This document shows, piece after piece, positions 25,045 through 33,649 of a stretch of 64,000 nucleotides of DNA. The stretch is taken from the NCBI GenBank assembly GCA_900766135.1, contig CAAFUF010000022.1:1-64000 (forward strand). The letters run 5' to 3'. The position numbers were made by a program, and so were the translations under genes. The number at the start of each line of letters is the position of its first letter. Position 1 is the first letter of the stretch. The stretch is from Paenibacillaceae bacterium. Its GTDB lineage: Bacteria > Bacillota > Bacilli > Paenibacillales > Paenibacillaceae. The notes beneath the pieces were generated by a model. It was not told where the DNA came from, did no database searches, and was given only the letters and a program-made list of their open reading frames with translations.

Positions 25045-25659
25045 GATTTCTTGCCCCCTTTTTCTCCGAATGGTGATTTTCTTTTTTTTGTTTCGGAGTT
25101 TTTTGTTGTTATGACCCTTTTGTTTCTTCTTGCTTTTTTTCTTTGAGTCTAATGACCGGCTCTTTTTCGTAAACCATTACGATTTTCCATGAGAAGGCTG
25201 GTTTTGTCAAAATCACTGTAGCCCCGCCGTCGTTCAAATACCTTGAAGTCCGGCAATTATGGCATACGGGACCACCGCATCCTGCTTTCAGGTACGGTTA
25301 CATCTTATTTTCATCACTTTTGGCCTTTTTTATTTCTATTTTCTTCTTTTTTTTGGCGACCGGCTGGCGACCCTTTCCCGTTACATCAACATAAACGTGC
25401 TAACCCGGCAAAAAGTTTACAATTCTGCACCCTTTTTTTTAAACTTATTTGCTATGATTTGAATCATTGTACAGGGACGAGAAACGAAAAGTCAAAAAAA
25501 GAGCACGGCACGCAACGCAAAAAACGTCCTTGAAAAGGCCATGGATTAAAAATATGATAAGTCTAACCTGAAAATGCCATGCTATTTGAAACGGGTGGCC
25601 CTGGGACAGGCAGTTTTCAGGCTGAAGGTTAGCGGCCAAACATCGTGCGGAGGGATTTC
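25045..25659. other. Long AT-rich intergenic region with hairpins
   Basis: This divergent spacer between the glycosyltransferase and PAP2 genes contains many T runs and no credible gene. Two structures stand out. One is a palindrome at 25229-25257, with GCCG and CGGC arms enclosing TTCAA-ATACC-TTGAA in plus-strand order. The other is a longer stem-loop at 25564-25631, listed separately. Confidence 0.5.
25564..25631 (+). promoter_or_regulatory. Stem-loop in the PAP2 gene leader
   Basis: TAACCT at 25564 can pair with AGGTTA at 25626, and inside it CCTGAAAATGCC pairs with GGCAGTTTTCAGG with one bulge. It ends about 17 bases before the ribosome binding site and has no U tract. No known riboswitch family was recognised. 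Confidence 0.5.
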
Positions 25660-26187
25660 ATGACTCGTTTATTCCGAAAGCTTCAACAACTCGACCGGCA
25701 GCTCTTTGTAGGGATCAACGGCCGCCTGCACCGCAGCTTCCTGAATTTTTGGCTGTACCATTTAACCCATTTGGGCGGAGCCTGGTTTACCATTCTCTCG
25801 TCCTTGCTCATTTGGTTAGCCGCTCCGCAGCCGTGGAGCAGAATCGGCTTGCAATCCTGCGTTGCGCTTGCGATCAGCCACCTTCCGGTAGCTCTGGTAA
25901 AAAAGACCTATCCGCGCCTGCGGCCCTACTTAACCCTGCCCGGCACGAATACCTTCCGGAATCCGCTGACGGATCACTCGTTTCCATCCGGGCATACGAC
26001 GGCCATTTTTTCCGTCACGGTGCCGTTTATGGCGGCCGCGCCCGGACTCATTCTGGTGCTTTTGCCGGTGGCTCTGCTCGTCGCGGTTTCGCGCATTTAT
26101 TTAGGTTTGCATTATCCGTCGGACACCCTGGCGGGGGCCGTGATCGGCTCCTCCGTAGCGCTTGGAACGGTTGCATTATGGGCTTAA
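25660..26187 (+). CDS. PAP2-family membrane phosphatase
   Basis: A 175-residue integral membrane protein with about five helices and all three PAP2 motifs: KKTYPRLRP (K-x6-RP), FPSGHTTA (PSGH) and SRIYLGLHYPSD (SR-x5-H-x3-D). Such enzymes dephosphorylate undecaprenyl pyrophosphate or phosphatidylglycerophosphate. The next gene is a glycolipid glycosyltransferase, so a lipid substrate is likely. The start is the ATG at 25660 after GGAGGGA; an upstream GTG at 25645 overlaps the site and is less likely. Confidence 0.87.
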   Translation: MTRLFRKLQQLDRQLFVGINGRLHRSFLNFWLYHLTHLGGAWFTILSSLLIWLAAPQPWSRIGLQSCVALAISHLPVALVKKTYPRLRPYLTLPGTNTFRNPLTDHSFPSGHTTAIFSVTVPFMAAAPGLILVLLPVALLVAVSRIYLGLHYPSDTLAGAVIGSSVALGTVALWA

Positions 26188-26238
26188 AGGGGATATTGTA
26201 GACAGTAGGAAAACCTTGCAGGAAAAGGTGAAACTAAA

Positions 26239-27378
26239 GTGCAAAAACAGAGAGTCTTGCTTTTATCCGAGGGGTTTGGGGCCGGTCACACGCAAGCGGC
26301 CTACGCGCTCTCCAGCAGTTTACGAAAGATCGCGCCAAACGTGCAGACGAAAGTCCTGGAGCTTGGCAGTTTTTTGAACCCTAGAGTGGCGCCGATCATC
26401 ATCACCGCTTACAAAAAAACGGTGTCCTCGCAACCTCGGCTTGTCCGCATGATGTATCGCAGCAACTATAAAAAGTCTTTGAACCGATTGACGACGCTGG
26501 CGCTCCATCGGATTTTTTATACGCGTACGATTCAAATTATCCGTCAGCTTCACCCCGACGTAATCGTCTGTACCCATCCGATTCCCAGTGCGGTGATCTC
26601 GCGCCTGAAGCGGCTGGGCATGCTGGACGTCCCGCTCTGTACCGTGATTACCGATTACGACGTGCACGGGGCTTGGGTTAGCCGGGAGGTCAATTGTTAC
26701 CTCGTCTCTACCGATCAAGTCCAAAGCAAACTGTTGGAACGGGGCGTAGACAAGAACAAAATCCGGATCACCGGCATTCCGGTCCACCCCAATTTCTGGG
26801 AACGGCACCGCAAGGAGGATATTCGCCTGCAGTTCCGCTTGAAGGATATGCCAACCGTGCTGGTCATGGGCGGGGGCTGGGGCTTTATGAAGGATGAAGC
26901 GGTCAACTCGCTGCTTGCCTTGTACCGGGAGCAGATCCAAATTATCTTCTGCTTCGGCAGCAACGAGAAATCGCTGGAGAAGATGAAAAAGGACCCCCGG
27001 TTCATTCATCCGAACATCCATCTGCTCGGGTTCACGAAGGAAATCGACAAGCTGATGGAGATTTCCGATCTGCTCATCACCAAGCCGGGCGGCATGACCT
27101 GCTCCGAAGGGCTGGCCAAAGGCATCCCGATGCTGTTCCATAAGCCCCTGCCCGGCCAGGAAGAGGAAAATTCGCATTATTTTGCCGAGCAGGGATGGGG
27201 AACGCCTATCAATTCGCTAGACGACATTACCGATTGGATCAAACGTCTGACCAGACAATACGACGAAGTCGTCCGCAAGCGGGAAGAGGTCTTGAACCAT
27301 ATCGCCCGTTTCCGGCCGATGCAAAGTGCTCAAGCAATTATCGATCTTCTTGGAAATACGAATTTCATCAGAAAATAA
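26239..27378 (+). CDS. MGDG-synthase/UgtP-like glycosyltransferase
   Basis: A 379-residue GT28-type enzyme. The N-terminal MGDG synthase domain has LLLSEGFGAGHTQAA and VCTHPIPSAVISRLK. The C-terminal domain has VLVMGGGWGF and the nucleotide-sugar region LITKPGGMTCSEGLAKGIPML. It probably transfers glucose or a related sugar to diacylglycerol or a similar lipid at the membrane. The start is GTG (26239-26241) after AGGAAAAGG. It follows the PAP2 gene by 51 bases, so co-transcription is likely, and ends at a strong terminator. Confidence 0.88.
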   Translation: MQKQRVLLLSEGFGAGHTQAAYALSSSLRKIAPNVQTKVLELGSFLNPRVAPIIITAYKKTVSSQPRLVRMMYRSNYKKSLNRLTTLALHRIFYTRTIQIIRQLHPDVIVCTHPIPSAVISRLKRLGMLDVPLCTVITDYDVHGAWVSREVNCYLVSTDQVQSKLLERGVDKNKIRITGIPVHPNFWERHRKEDIRLQFRLKDMPTVLVMGGGWGFMKDEAVNSLLALYREQIQIIFCFGSNEKSLEKMKKDPRFIHPNIHLLGFTKEIDKLMEISDLLITKPGGMTCSEGLAKGIPMLFHKPLPGQEEENSHYFAEQGWGTPINSLDDITDWIKRLTRQYDEVVRKREEVLNHIARFRPMQSAQAIIDLLGNTNFIRK

Positions 27379-27444
27379 CCGGCCTGCAGACCAGGCCGGT
27401 CGCAAAAAAAGCGGAGCAAAGGATAGGGATCCTGCTCCGCTTTT
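27378..27444. terminator. Double hairpin, bidirectional terminator
   Basis: ACCGGCCTG/CAGGCCGGT (27378-27400) is followed by AAAGCGGAGCA/TGCTCCGCTTT (27408-27443). U tracts on both sides serve the plus-strand glycosyltransferase gene and the minus-strand trmB. Confidence 0.88.
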
Positions 27445-27449
27445 GTTCG

Positions 27450-28160
27450 CTATTCAAACATCTCCAACTTCCGTTCCTGGTATCGCCGCAGGGCGGCTTC
27501 ACCGACCATGACCTCGCAGCGGTAAATCGGCATCCCTTGCCCAACGAATTTGCTCTCGTATTCCGTCATCACATGGGCCTCGTTAATTCCGCCTTCATGC
27601 AGGCTGAGCGAGATGTCGCTCATCTGCAAGCCGACGGCGGCAAAGGCATTCAGCGAAAATTCAAACAGCACGCGAGAGTCCGTCTTAAAATGAATCTCGC
27701 CGTTATCGTTCAGGAGTTGGCGGTACTTCTCCAAAAACCGCGGATGCGTCAGCCGCCGGCGCCAATGCTTCTTCTTCGGCCACGGATCGCTGAAGTTCAA
27801 ATAAATGCGCTCCACTTCGCCCGGGGCAAAAAACTCCTCGATCATTTCGATGTTGCCAAGCGCCAGACGAACGGTTTGCGGCTCCAGCCCTCCCTGCTCG
27901 TCCCATTTCGAGCGCACCTTCTCGCTAGCTCGGCGAATCAGCTCGTCGTACATATCCATGCCGATGAAATTCACGTCCGGATATTTCACGCTCATGCCGC
28001 TGACAAACTGGCCTTTGCCCATGCCAAGCTCGATATGGATCGGCCGGCTGTTGCCAAACACCTCGGCCCAGCGTCCTTTATATTCCCGGGGATTCAGCAC
28101 GACCAGCTCCCGCTGCTGCTCCAAATGCTCCCGTATTCCTTTTCTGCCGCGTAAACGCAT
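27450..28160 (-). CDS. trmB: tRNA (guanine-N7-)-methyltransferase
   Basis: A 236-residue class I methyltransferase making m7G46 in tRNA. It shows MRLRGRKGIREHL at the start, the SAM motif HIELGMGKGQFV, NFIGMDMYDELI, then YLNFSDPWPKKKHWRRRL, the TrmB signature with the catalytic aspartate, and FKTDSR. The start is the ATG after GCGGAGG. A longer frame to 28502 is unsupported. A promoter-like TTTACA-17-CACAAT lies at 28199-28227. Confidence 0.96.
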   Translation of the reverse strand: MRLRGRKGIREHLEQQRELVVLNPREYKGRWAEVFGNSRPIHIELGMGKGQFVSGMSVKYPDVNFIGMDMYDELIRRASEKVRSKWDEQGGLEPQTVRLALGNIEMIEEFFAPGEVERIYLNFSDPWPKKKHWRRRLTHPRFLEKYRQLLNDNGEIHFKTDSRVLFEFSLNAFAAVGLQMSDISLSLHEGGINEAHVMTEYESKFVGQGMPIYRCEVMVGEAALRRYQERKLEMFE

Positions 28161-28492
28161 GTTATTCCTCCGCTTTCTTGTTATCCATTCCTTGCAATAT
28201 TGTGCCGAAGATCGCCGCAAATGTAAAGCGCGCAATGAAAAAGGAACCAGCCGTTCGCCGGGGAGACGAGACGAGTGATTCCTTTTTCGATATATTTTGG
28301 AATTGGGGTCCAACGAATTTGATATTTTCAAAATAACATATTCCGCAACCTGCCGCAAGGAAACAGGCAAGCATTCTTCCCCTTTTTCCGCGAAATTTGA
28401 TACAATGAAACCAGTGGAAGCGGCGTACTGACGGGGCTTTCGCCGTTGTATAAATATGCATAAATATTTTGTGACAAAATGAAGGAGCCGCA
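28161..28492. other. Divergent spacer between trmB and ytqA
   Basis: It contains the trmB promoter-like TTTACA-17 bp-CACAAT (28199-28227, minus strand). Upstream of that is a stem AAAAAGGAA(C)CA/TG(A)TTCCTTTTT around 28238-28290 with U tracts on either strand. A TACAAT -10-like box at 28401 may serve ytqA. A short open frame across the minus strand is discussed under findings. Confidence 0.5.
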
Positions 28493-29446
28493 ATGAGTAC
28501 ACTGATGACGGACACCCCTACTTGGTGGGGAGACAAAAGATTTCATACATGGAATACAGAGATGCGCCGCGAGTTCGGGGACAAGGTGTTCAAGGTCATG
28601 CTGGACGCCGGATTCACTTGCCCGAACCGGGACGGCTCGATCGCGAAGGGCGGATGCACGTTCTGCAGCGCCAGGGGGTCGGGCGACTTTGCCGGAAGCC
28701 GCCGGGACGATCTGGTCACGCAGTTCGCCACGATCCGCGACCGGCAGCATCAGAAGTGGCCGCACGCCAAATACATCGGATATTTCCAGGCTTATACGAA
28801 TACTTATGCGCCGGTGGAGGTGCTTCGCGAATATTACGAAGCGATCCTCGAGCAGCCGGGCGTCGTCGGCTTATCCATCGCCACGAGACCGGATTGCCTG
28901 CCGGACGATGTCGTCGATTATTTGGCCGAGCTCAACGAACGCACCTACCTTTGGGTGGAGATGGGCCTGCAAACGATCCACGAGACAACGTCCACGCTCA
29001 TCAACCGGGCGCACGACACGCAGTGCTATCTTGAGGCCGTGGAGAAGCTGCGCAAACGGGGCATTCGCGTATGCACCCATATCATTTACGGCCTGCCGCA
29101 GGAAACGCATGAAATGATGCTGGAAACCGGCCGCGCCGTGGCGAACATGGACGTGCAAGGCATCAAGATCCACCTGCTCCATCTGATGCGCAAAACACCG
29201 ATGGTCAAGCAATATGAGGCAGGCTTGCTGCGTTTTTTGGAACAGGATGAATACGTGAAGCTGATCGTAGATACCCTGGAGTTTTTACCGCCGGAAATGA
29301 TCGTGCACCGGTTGACCGGGGACGCTCCGCGCGACTTGCTAATCGGACCGATGTGGAGCCTCAAAAAATGGGAAGTGCTCAACGCCATCGACGCGGAGCT
29401 GAACCGCCGCGATTCCTGGCAAGGCAAATTCTGGAGAGGACGCTGA
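28493..29446 (+). CDS. ytqA: Radical SAM protein of the YtqA/TIGR01212 family
   Basis: A 317-residue enzyme. The [4Fe-4S] cysteines are in CPNRDGSIAKGGCTFC, the spaced form typical of this family, and the TIM-barrel body follows (YFQAYTNTYAPVEVLREYYEA, GLQTIHETT, THIIYGLPQET). The neighbour is the MnmM-type methyltransferase gene. In Bacillota the pair is linked to late steps of mnm5(s2)U34 synthesis in tRNA, with YtqA proposed to convert the carboxymethylaminomethyl group. That role is recalled from recent work and less certain than the family. ATG follows AAGGAGCC. Confidence 0.87.
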   Translation: MSTLMTDTPTWWGDKRFHTWNTEMRREFGDKVFKVMLDAGFTCPNRDGSIAKGGCTFCSARGSGDFAGSRRDDLVTQFATIRDRQHQKWPHAKYIGYFQAYTNTYAPVEVLREYYEAILEQPGVVGLSIATRPDCLPDDVVDYLAELNERTYLWVEMGLQTIHETTSTLINRAHDTQCYLEAVEKLRKRGIRVCTHIIYGLPQETHEMMLETGRAVANMDVQGIKIHLLHLMRKTPMVKQYEAGLLRFLEQDEYVKLIVDTLEFLPPEMIVHRLTGDAPRDLLIGPMWSLKKWEVLNAIDAELNRRDSWQGKFWRGR

Positions 29447-29452
29447 TCACTG

Positions 29453-30034
29453 ATGGGCTTCCTCTCCGTTTTAAGCTTCGCCCATAAACTGGCGGGCGAG
29501 CGGCTTGCCCCCGGCGACGCCGCGGTCGACGCCACGGCGGGCACGGGCGCGGACACGCTGTTCCTGGCCAAGGCCTGCGGACCGAAGGGGCGGGTATTCG
29601 CCTTCGATATCCAGCCGCAGGCGCTGGCGCTTACGCGAGCCAGGCTGGACAAGGAGCCGGCGGATTCCATCGCCGGCGTCACCCTGCTCCAGGCGAGCCA
29701 CGCGGACATGGCGGCCGCCCTGCCGGCGGACGTGCACGGGCGGTTGGGCGCCGTGATGTTCAACCTCGGCTACTTGCCCGCCGAGGGCGCCGACCCGGCG
29801 CTGATCACGCAGCCGGACAGCACGCTGCCGGCCCTGGAGGCCGGCCTTCGCCTGCTGCGGCCGCGCGGAATCTTGACGGCCGTTCTCTACCCCGGCCATC
29901 CCGGCGGCGACGCGGAAGCGGCGGCGGTAGAAGCCTGGGCGGCGGCGCTGCCCGCTTCCGCCGGGCAAGCGATCCTTTACCGGCAGCCGCAAAGATCGGC
30001 TGCCCCGTATTTGGTCGCGGTCGAGAAGAAATAA
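29453..30034 (+). CDS. mnmM: tRNA mnm5(s2)U methyltransferase, YtqB type
   Basis: A 193-residue class I SAM methyltransferase. Motif I is VDATAGTGADTLFLAKACG, motif II FAFDIQPQALALTRARL, and the signature MFNLGYLPAEG is that of the putative rRNA methylase family PF06962, now known to include MnmM. It should methylate the aminomethyl group of U34 in tRNAs. It starts six bases after ytqA ends. It is much richer in GC at third positions than its neighbours, especially Ala and Gly codons. Confidence 0.88.
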   Translation: MGFLSVLSFAHKLAGERLAPGDAAVDATAGTGADTLFLAKACGPKGRVFAFDIQPQALALTRARLDKEPADSIAGVTLLQASHADMAAALPADVHGRLGAVMFNLGYLPAEGADPALITQPDSTLPALEAGLRLLRPRGILTAVLYPGHPGGDAEAAAVEAWAAALPASAGQAILYRQPQRSAAPYLVAVEKK

Positions 30035-30069
30035 GAATAGGCAAATCATACCAATTGGGGGTCATCGCT

Positions 30070-30468
30070 ATGGGGATTCGCAAGATAGAGCATATCGGAA
30101 TCCGCGTTTCGGCGCTGGAGGATTCCATCGAGTTTTACGAACGGATTATCGGCATGAAGCTGCTGTCCACGTTCGGCGAAGTAGGGGAAGCGCTGCGTCT
30201 GGCCTTTCTGACCTTCCCGGGTCAGGAGTCGGTCGAGGTTGAGCTGGTTTATCTTCGCGATGGCGAAGAACTGGCGAATGAAGGCAAAGTGAATCATATT
30301 GCCTTTACGGCCAGCGATATCGAAGAGGAATATGCCCGCGTTTCCGCATTGGGCCTGTCGGGGCTCGACCCGGAAATCCGCAGCTTGCCGAACGGCTGCC
30401 GGTTCTTCTTCTTCAACGGACCGGACGGCGAACGGATCGAGTTTTTCCAGCCGGCGTTTTTGGCTTGA
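30070..30468 (+). CDS. VOC (glyoxalase-fold) family protein
   Basis: A 132-residue protein with two beta-alpha-beta-beta-beta modules of the vicinal oxygen chelate fold. It opens IRKIEHIGIRVSALEDSIEFYERIIGMKLL and has NHIAFTASDIEEEYARV in the second half and DGERIEFFQP at the end. Metal-site residues of the type H...E...H...E are visible. It resembles methylmalonyl-CoA epimerase or lactoylglutathione lyase but is too general to name. The start is the ATG at 30070 after GGGGGT; an upstream TTG at 30055 is possible. Confidence 0.8.
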   Translation: MGIRKIEHIGIRVSALEDSIEFYERIIGMKLLSTFGEVGEALRLAFLTFPGQESVEVELVYLRDGEELANEGKVNHIAFTASDIEEEYARVSALGLSGLDPEIRSLPNGCRFFFFNGPDGERIEFFQPAFLA

Positions 30469-30486
30469 TCTCCTCTAGTAGTGCAT

Positions 30487-30658
30487 GTTCAAAAAGTCAG
30501 GTTTTCAGGACCGAAGCGTATGCTTCCGAAGTGCGTTTTTTCAAAACGCTTTAGGTCGGATGAAGCTAGGGAGTGAGTAGCGGAAGATTCGATGTCGAAT
30601 CCACTTCACATGCTCTGCTTCGTCATGGAAAGATGACTTATTGAACTACCTCTATTAA
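30487..30658. repeat. Interspersed repeat R, copy 4 (inverted, shortened interior)
   Basis: The ends are TGTTCAAAAAGTCAGGTTTTCAG and, at the right in reverse complement, TAGTTCAATAAGTCATCTTTCC, matching the terminal repeats of the other copies. The interior keeps GGATGAAGCTAGGGA and GATTCGATGTCGAATCC but has lost the GAATTCAGCCGGG block. Confidence 0.75.
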
Positions 30659-30681
30659 AATCAAGGAAAGAAGGGCTGTGC

Positions 30682-31635
30682 GTGGAAGAGCATACGTTTA
30701 CCTTCGGCAATGACACCAGCCATGACGTCTTCGTGTACCGCTGGAGCGCCGCCGATCCTGAAGCGTCGCCGCGGGGCGTGCTGCAAATCGCCCACGGCAT
30801 GGCCGAAACGGCGAAGCGCTACGAGCGTCTGGCACGAGTGCTGACCGCACGCGGTTTCATCGTGTACGCGAACGACCACCGCGGCCACGGCCGCACGGCG
30901 GGCGGACCGGAGGAACTGGGCTGGCCGGGCAAGCAAGGCTTTACCGGCATGGCGGAGGATATGATCCGCCTTTCCGCCATCATTCGCCGGGAGCACCCGA
31001 ACCTGCCGCTGTTTCTGCTCGGTCACAGCATGGGCTCCTTCTTGACCCAGAAGGTCATGTACCGGGCACCCGAGCCTTACGACGGATTCATTCTCTCGGG
31101 GACGAACGGTCCCCGGAGCCTGCTGGGCCTCGGCCGCAGCCTGGCCCGCCTGCAGGCCCGGCTGCAAGGCGACGGCCATCCCAGCCTGCTGATGAACGCG
31201 TTGACCTTCGGCAGCTTTAACCGGAACTTTCTCCCGGCCCGAACGCCTTTCGATTGGCTCTCCCGGGACGACGAGGAAGTCGATAAATACATAGCGGACC
31301 CGCACTGCGGCTTCTTGTGCAGCGCCGGCTTCTTCTACGGCTTTTTCGGCCTGCTGCAGGAGATCCACCGTCCGGAGAACATGCGCTCCATCCCCAAGGA
31401 GAAGCCGGTCTACATCTTCGGCGGAGATCTCGATCCGGTCGGCCGAAACGGCGCCGGCGTGCGTCGGCTGGTCGAGCTGTACGGCCGCCTGGGCCTCGAG
31501 GACGTCGAGGTAAAGCTGTATCCCGGCGGCCGCCACGAAATGCTGAACGAAATCAACCGCGACGAAGTGACGTCCGATGTATTGTATTGGCTGGAGAGCC
31601 ACATGCCGTCGGAGGCAGCTGCCGCGGAACAATGA
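30682..31635 (+). CDS. Alpha/beta hydrolase (monoacylglycerol-lipase like)
   Basis: A 317-residue serine hydrolase of the lysophospholipase/MGL type. The oxyanion region is LQIAHGMAETAKRY, the HG motif is YANDHRGHGRTAGG, the nucleophile is in LGHSMGSF, the acid in GDLDPVGRNG and the histidine in PGGRHEML. It is cytosolic, with no signal peptide. The likely substrates are monoacylglycerols or similar lipid esters. The start is GTG after AAGGAAAGAAGG. It lies just after repeat R copy 4, and the terminator begins at its stop codon. Confidence 0.87.
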   Translation: MEEHTFTFGNDTSHDVFVYRWSAADPEASPRGVLQIAHGMAETAKRYERLARVLTARGFIVYANDHRGHGRTAGGPEELGWPGKQGFTGMAEDMIRLSAIIRREHPNLPLFLLGHSMGSFLTQKVMYRAPEPYDGFILSGTNGPRSLLGLGRSLARLQARLQGDGHPSLLMNALTFGSFNRNFLPARTPFDWLSRDDEEVDKYIADPHCGFLCSAGFFYGFFGLLQEIHRPENMRSIPKEKPVYIFGGDLDPVGRNGAGVRRLVELYGRLGLEDVEVKLYPGGRHEMLNEINRDEVTSDVLYWLESHMPSEAAAAEQ

Positions 31636-31697
31636 AAGCGAGCCTGCGCACCGGAGCCCCAAATGGAGGAGACCGGTATGCAGGCTCGCTTTTTCGT
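31634..31697 (+). terminator. Terminator of the hydrolase gene
   Basis: AAAGCGAGCCTGC-(N2)-ACCGG pairs with CCGGT-(N2)-GCAGGCTCGCTTT, followed by TTTCG. The stem starts at the stop codon. Confidence 0.88.
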
Positions 31698-31708
31698 TTC
31701 GTTTCCCC

Positions 31709-33649
31709 TTACACCATCACCCGTTTGAGCTGCACCACATAACGCGAACGCACCACGGCATAATACAGCAGCTGCGCAGCCAGGAAAGCCCCGGTAGCCG
31801 TCAGTACGGGCACGGTGACATCCCCCAACAGGAATCTGGCCCCCAGCAGAGACAAGACGACCATCGTTTGAATCCCCGAGATGACCACCGGGATGAAGAA
31901 GAGCAAGGCGATTTGCAAGCTGGAGGAATAACGCATTTCCCGGTCGCCCAGCCCGATCTTCGACAACGAATGGTACATGCGGCGGTCCTGATTCAACTCG
32001 CTGTACAGCTTGAAATACAGGAAGCTGGCGGAGGATACCGAGAAGATCGCAGCGATAAAGATCCCAACGAAGCTCAGCATCGAGAGCTGTTCCCAGGTTT
32101 CCGCATACGTCCGCCCCCGAGAGCTCATATAATTGTCGGTCACATCGTTCTCAAGCCGATTCATCATCCCATGGAACAGCTTCTTCCCGATCACAATATC
32201 GGGGTCCTGAAGCTTTGGAGCCCCCTTCTGCTGCCAGGCTGGAATGTAGAAATCGATATTGCGATTCAGTCGATTCTCATTGTCTTCCGACAACCCGTTC
32301 TTCAGCTCCGTAAAATCCGCGTCAGACAACACGACAACCTTGTTGCTACCGGTTAACGGAAACTTGGCAGGCTGCAGTTCGAGCTGCAGAGGCTTCTCCA
32401 AGAACGAAAGCGATAGCGGGAGGGTCTTTCCTTCGAGCGCGTTCTCCGCCGCTGATCCTTCCATGGCGTAGGCGACGGCTTGCCCCTTGCCAATCTCCGG
32501 TAAAGTGTGCGCTCCCAGCATCGCTGCAGTTTTGTTGTATCCCGATCGGGGCACGACATTCACATTGAATTCCATTGAACCGATGTAACCAAAGAACGAT
32601 TCCCGCTCGATGGTTTCATAACGGATGCCCTGTTCGGACAGCTGTTGATCGATCCAAGCCATGTCAGCCTCCACGAATTCATCTTCATATACGCCGTACG
32701 AGAAAGCAAAAGGATTCTCCGCATAAACCCGTTCATTTTGGGCCTTGGCTGCCAGAATGACGCCAACGCTCATACATGCCAGCGAGATGGCGACGGTGAC
32801 CATAAACAACATCCGCGCATTATCCTTGATTTTGTAGGCCATTTCGGACACCCAGAGCAGGCGCGTTCCTCGCCACAACAAGCGGCGGCTGCGCTTGAGC
32901 AGCCGGATCAACGCCACCGTCACCTGGGTGTAGAAGAAGTAAGTCCCCCAGATCCCCGTTGCGGCAGCCAGCATCACTTTAGGAAAATCCAGGCCTTCCC
33001 CGCCTTTCAGAAGCAGCACCGAACTCGTCAGCAGCGCCACGCCAAGCAGCGCCAGCACCCAGGAAACGCGCGGCGCCGTCTTCGGCTTGCTGTTGCCGCC
33101 AAGCAGTTCGATCACCCGATTTCTTCGAAAGAAAACCAACGTAAATACCGACAACACCACAAACAGAACCAGAAAGGCGGCCGCCGTGAACCCCATCGCC
33201 TTCCAAGGCATGTAAAACGGCAGCCGGTTCATCCCCGTCACCTTGACGCTCAGCAGCAGGAACAGCTTGGAAAGCAGCAGCCCCCCGGCCAGGCCCGCTG
33301 CGATGGACCCTATGCCGATGATCAGGTTTTCGAGGAACACGAGCCGGTTGATCGAGCCGGTGGTCGCCCCGAGCAGCGACAGTACGCCAAACTCCTTGCT
33401 GCGCGCCTTCAAGAAGCTGCCGATCGAAAACAACACGAATAAAATGGAAAACACGAAAATGATGTATTCCGCCACTTCCATCCCGATGCTCGTCATCCGT
33501 CCCATTTCGCTCTGGGCAATCCCCGGATGGAAGATAAACATTGCATAGGTAAAGAAGATCATGACCATAAAGGCGCTGCTCAGAAAATAAGCGAAGTAAG
33601 CCCGGGCGTTGCGTCTCACGTTGTTAAACGCGAATTGAAGAAAGTTCAT
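31709..33649 (-). CDS. Bce-type ABC transporter permease
   Basis: A 646-residue FtsX-like permease with the BceB layout: about ten helices, and a large extracellular domain between roughly residues 310 and 530 that lacks hydrophobic stretches. Such permeases recognise cell-wall-active peptides and signal to a partner kinase. The start shown is the ATG eight bases after GGAGGGA; another in-frame ATG lies six bases earlier. It overlaps the ATPase gene by 26 bases. The target peptide cannot be read from sequence. Confidence 0.87.
   Translation of the reverse strand: MNFLQFAFNNVRRNARAYFAYFLSSAFMVMIFFTYAMFIFHPGIAQSEMGRMTSIGMEVAEYIIFVFSILFVLFSIGSFLKARSKEFGVLSLLGATTGSINRLVFLENLIIGIGSIAAGLAGGLLLSKLFLLLSVKVTGMNRLPFYMPWKAMGFTAAAFLVLFVVLSVFTLVFFRRNRVIELLGGNSKPKTAPRVSWVLALLGVALLTSSVLLLKGGEGLDFPKVMLAAATGIWGTYFFYTQVTVALIRLLKRSRRLLWRGTRLLWVSEMAYKIKDNARMLFMVTVAISLACMSVGVILAAKAQNERVYAENPFAFSYGVYEDEFVEADMAWIDQQLSEQGIRYETIERESFFGYIGSMEFNVNVVPRSGYNKTAAMLGAHTLPEIGKGQAVAYAMEGSAAENALEGKTLPLSLSFLEKPLQLELQPAKFPLTGSNKVVVLSDADFTELKNGLSEDNENRLNRNIDFYIPAWQQKGAPKLQDPDIVIGKKLFHGMMNRLENDVTDNYMSSRGRTYAETWEQLSMLSFVGIFIAAIFSVSSASFLYFKLYSELNQDRRMYHSLSKIGLGDREMRYSSSLQIALLFFIPVVISGIQTMVVLSLLGARFLLGDVTVPVLTATGAFLAAQLLYYAVVRSRYVVQLKRVMV

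Noticed and set aside
25045..25659. c-di-GMP or c-di-AMP riboswitch before the PAP2 or glycosyltransferase gene
   Set aside because: I looked for the conserved core sequences of both classes and did not find them on either strand.
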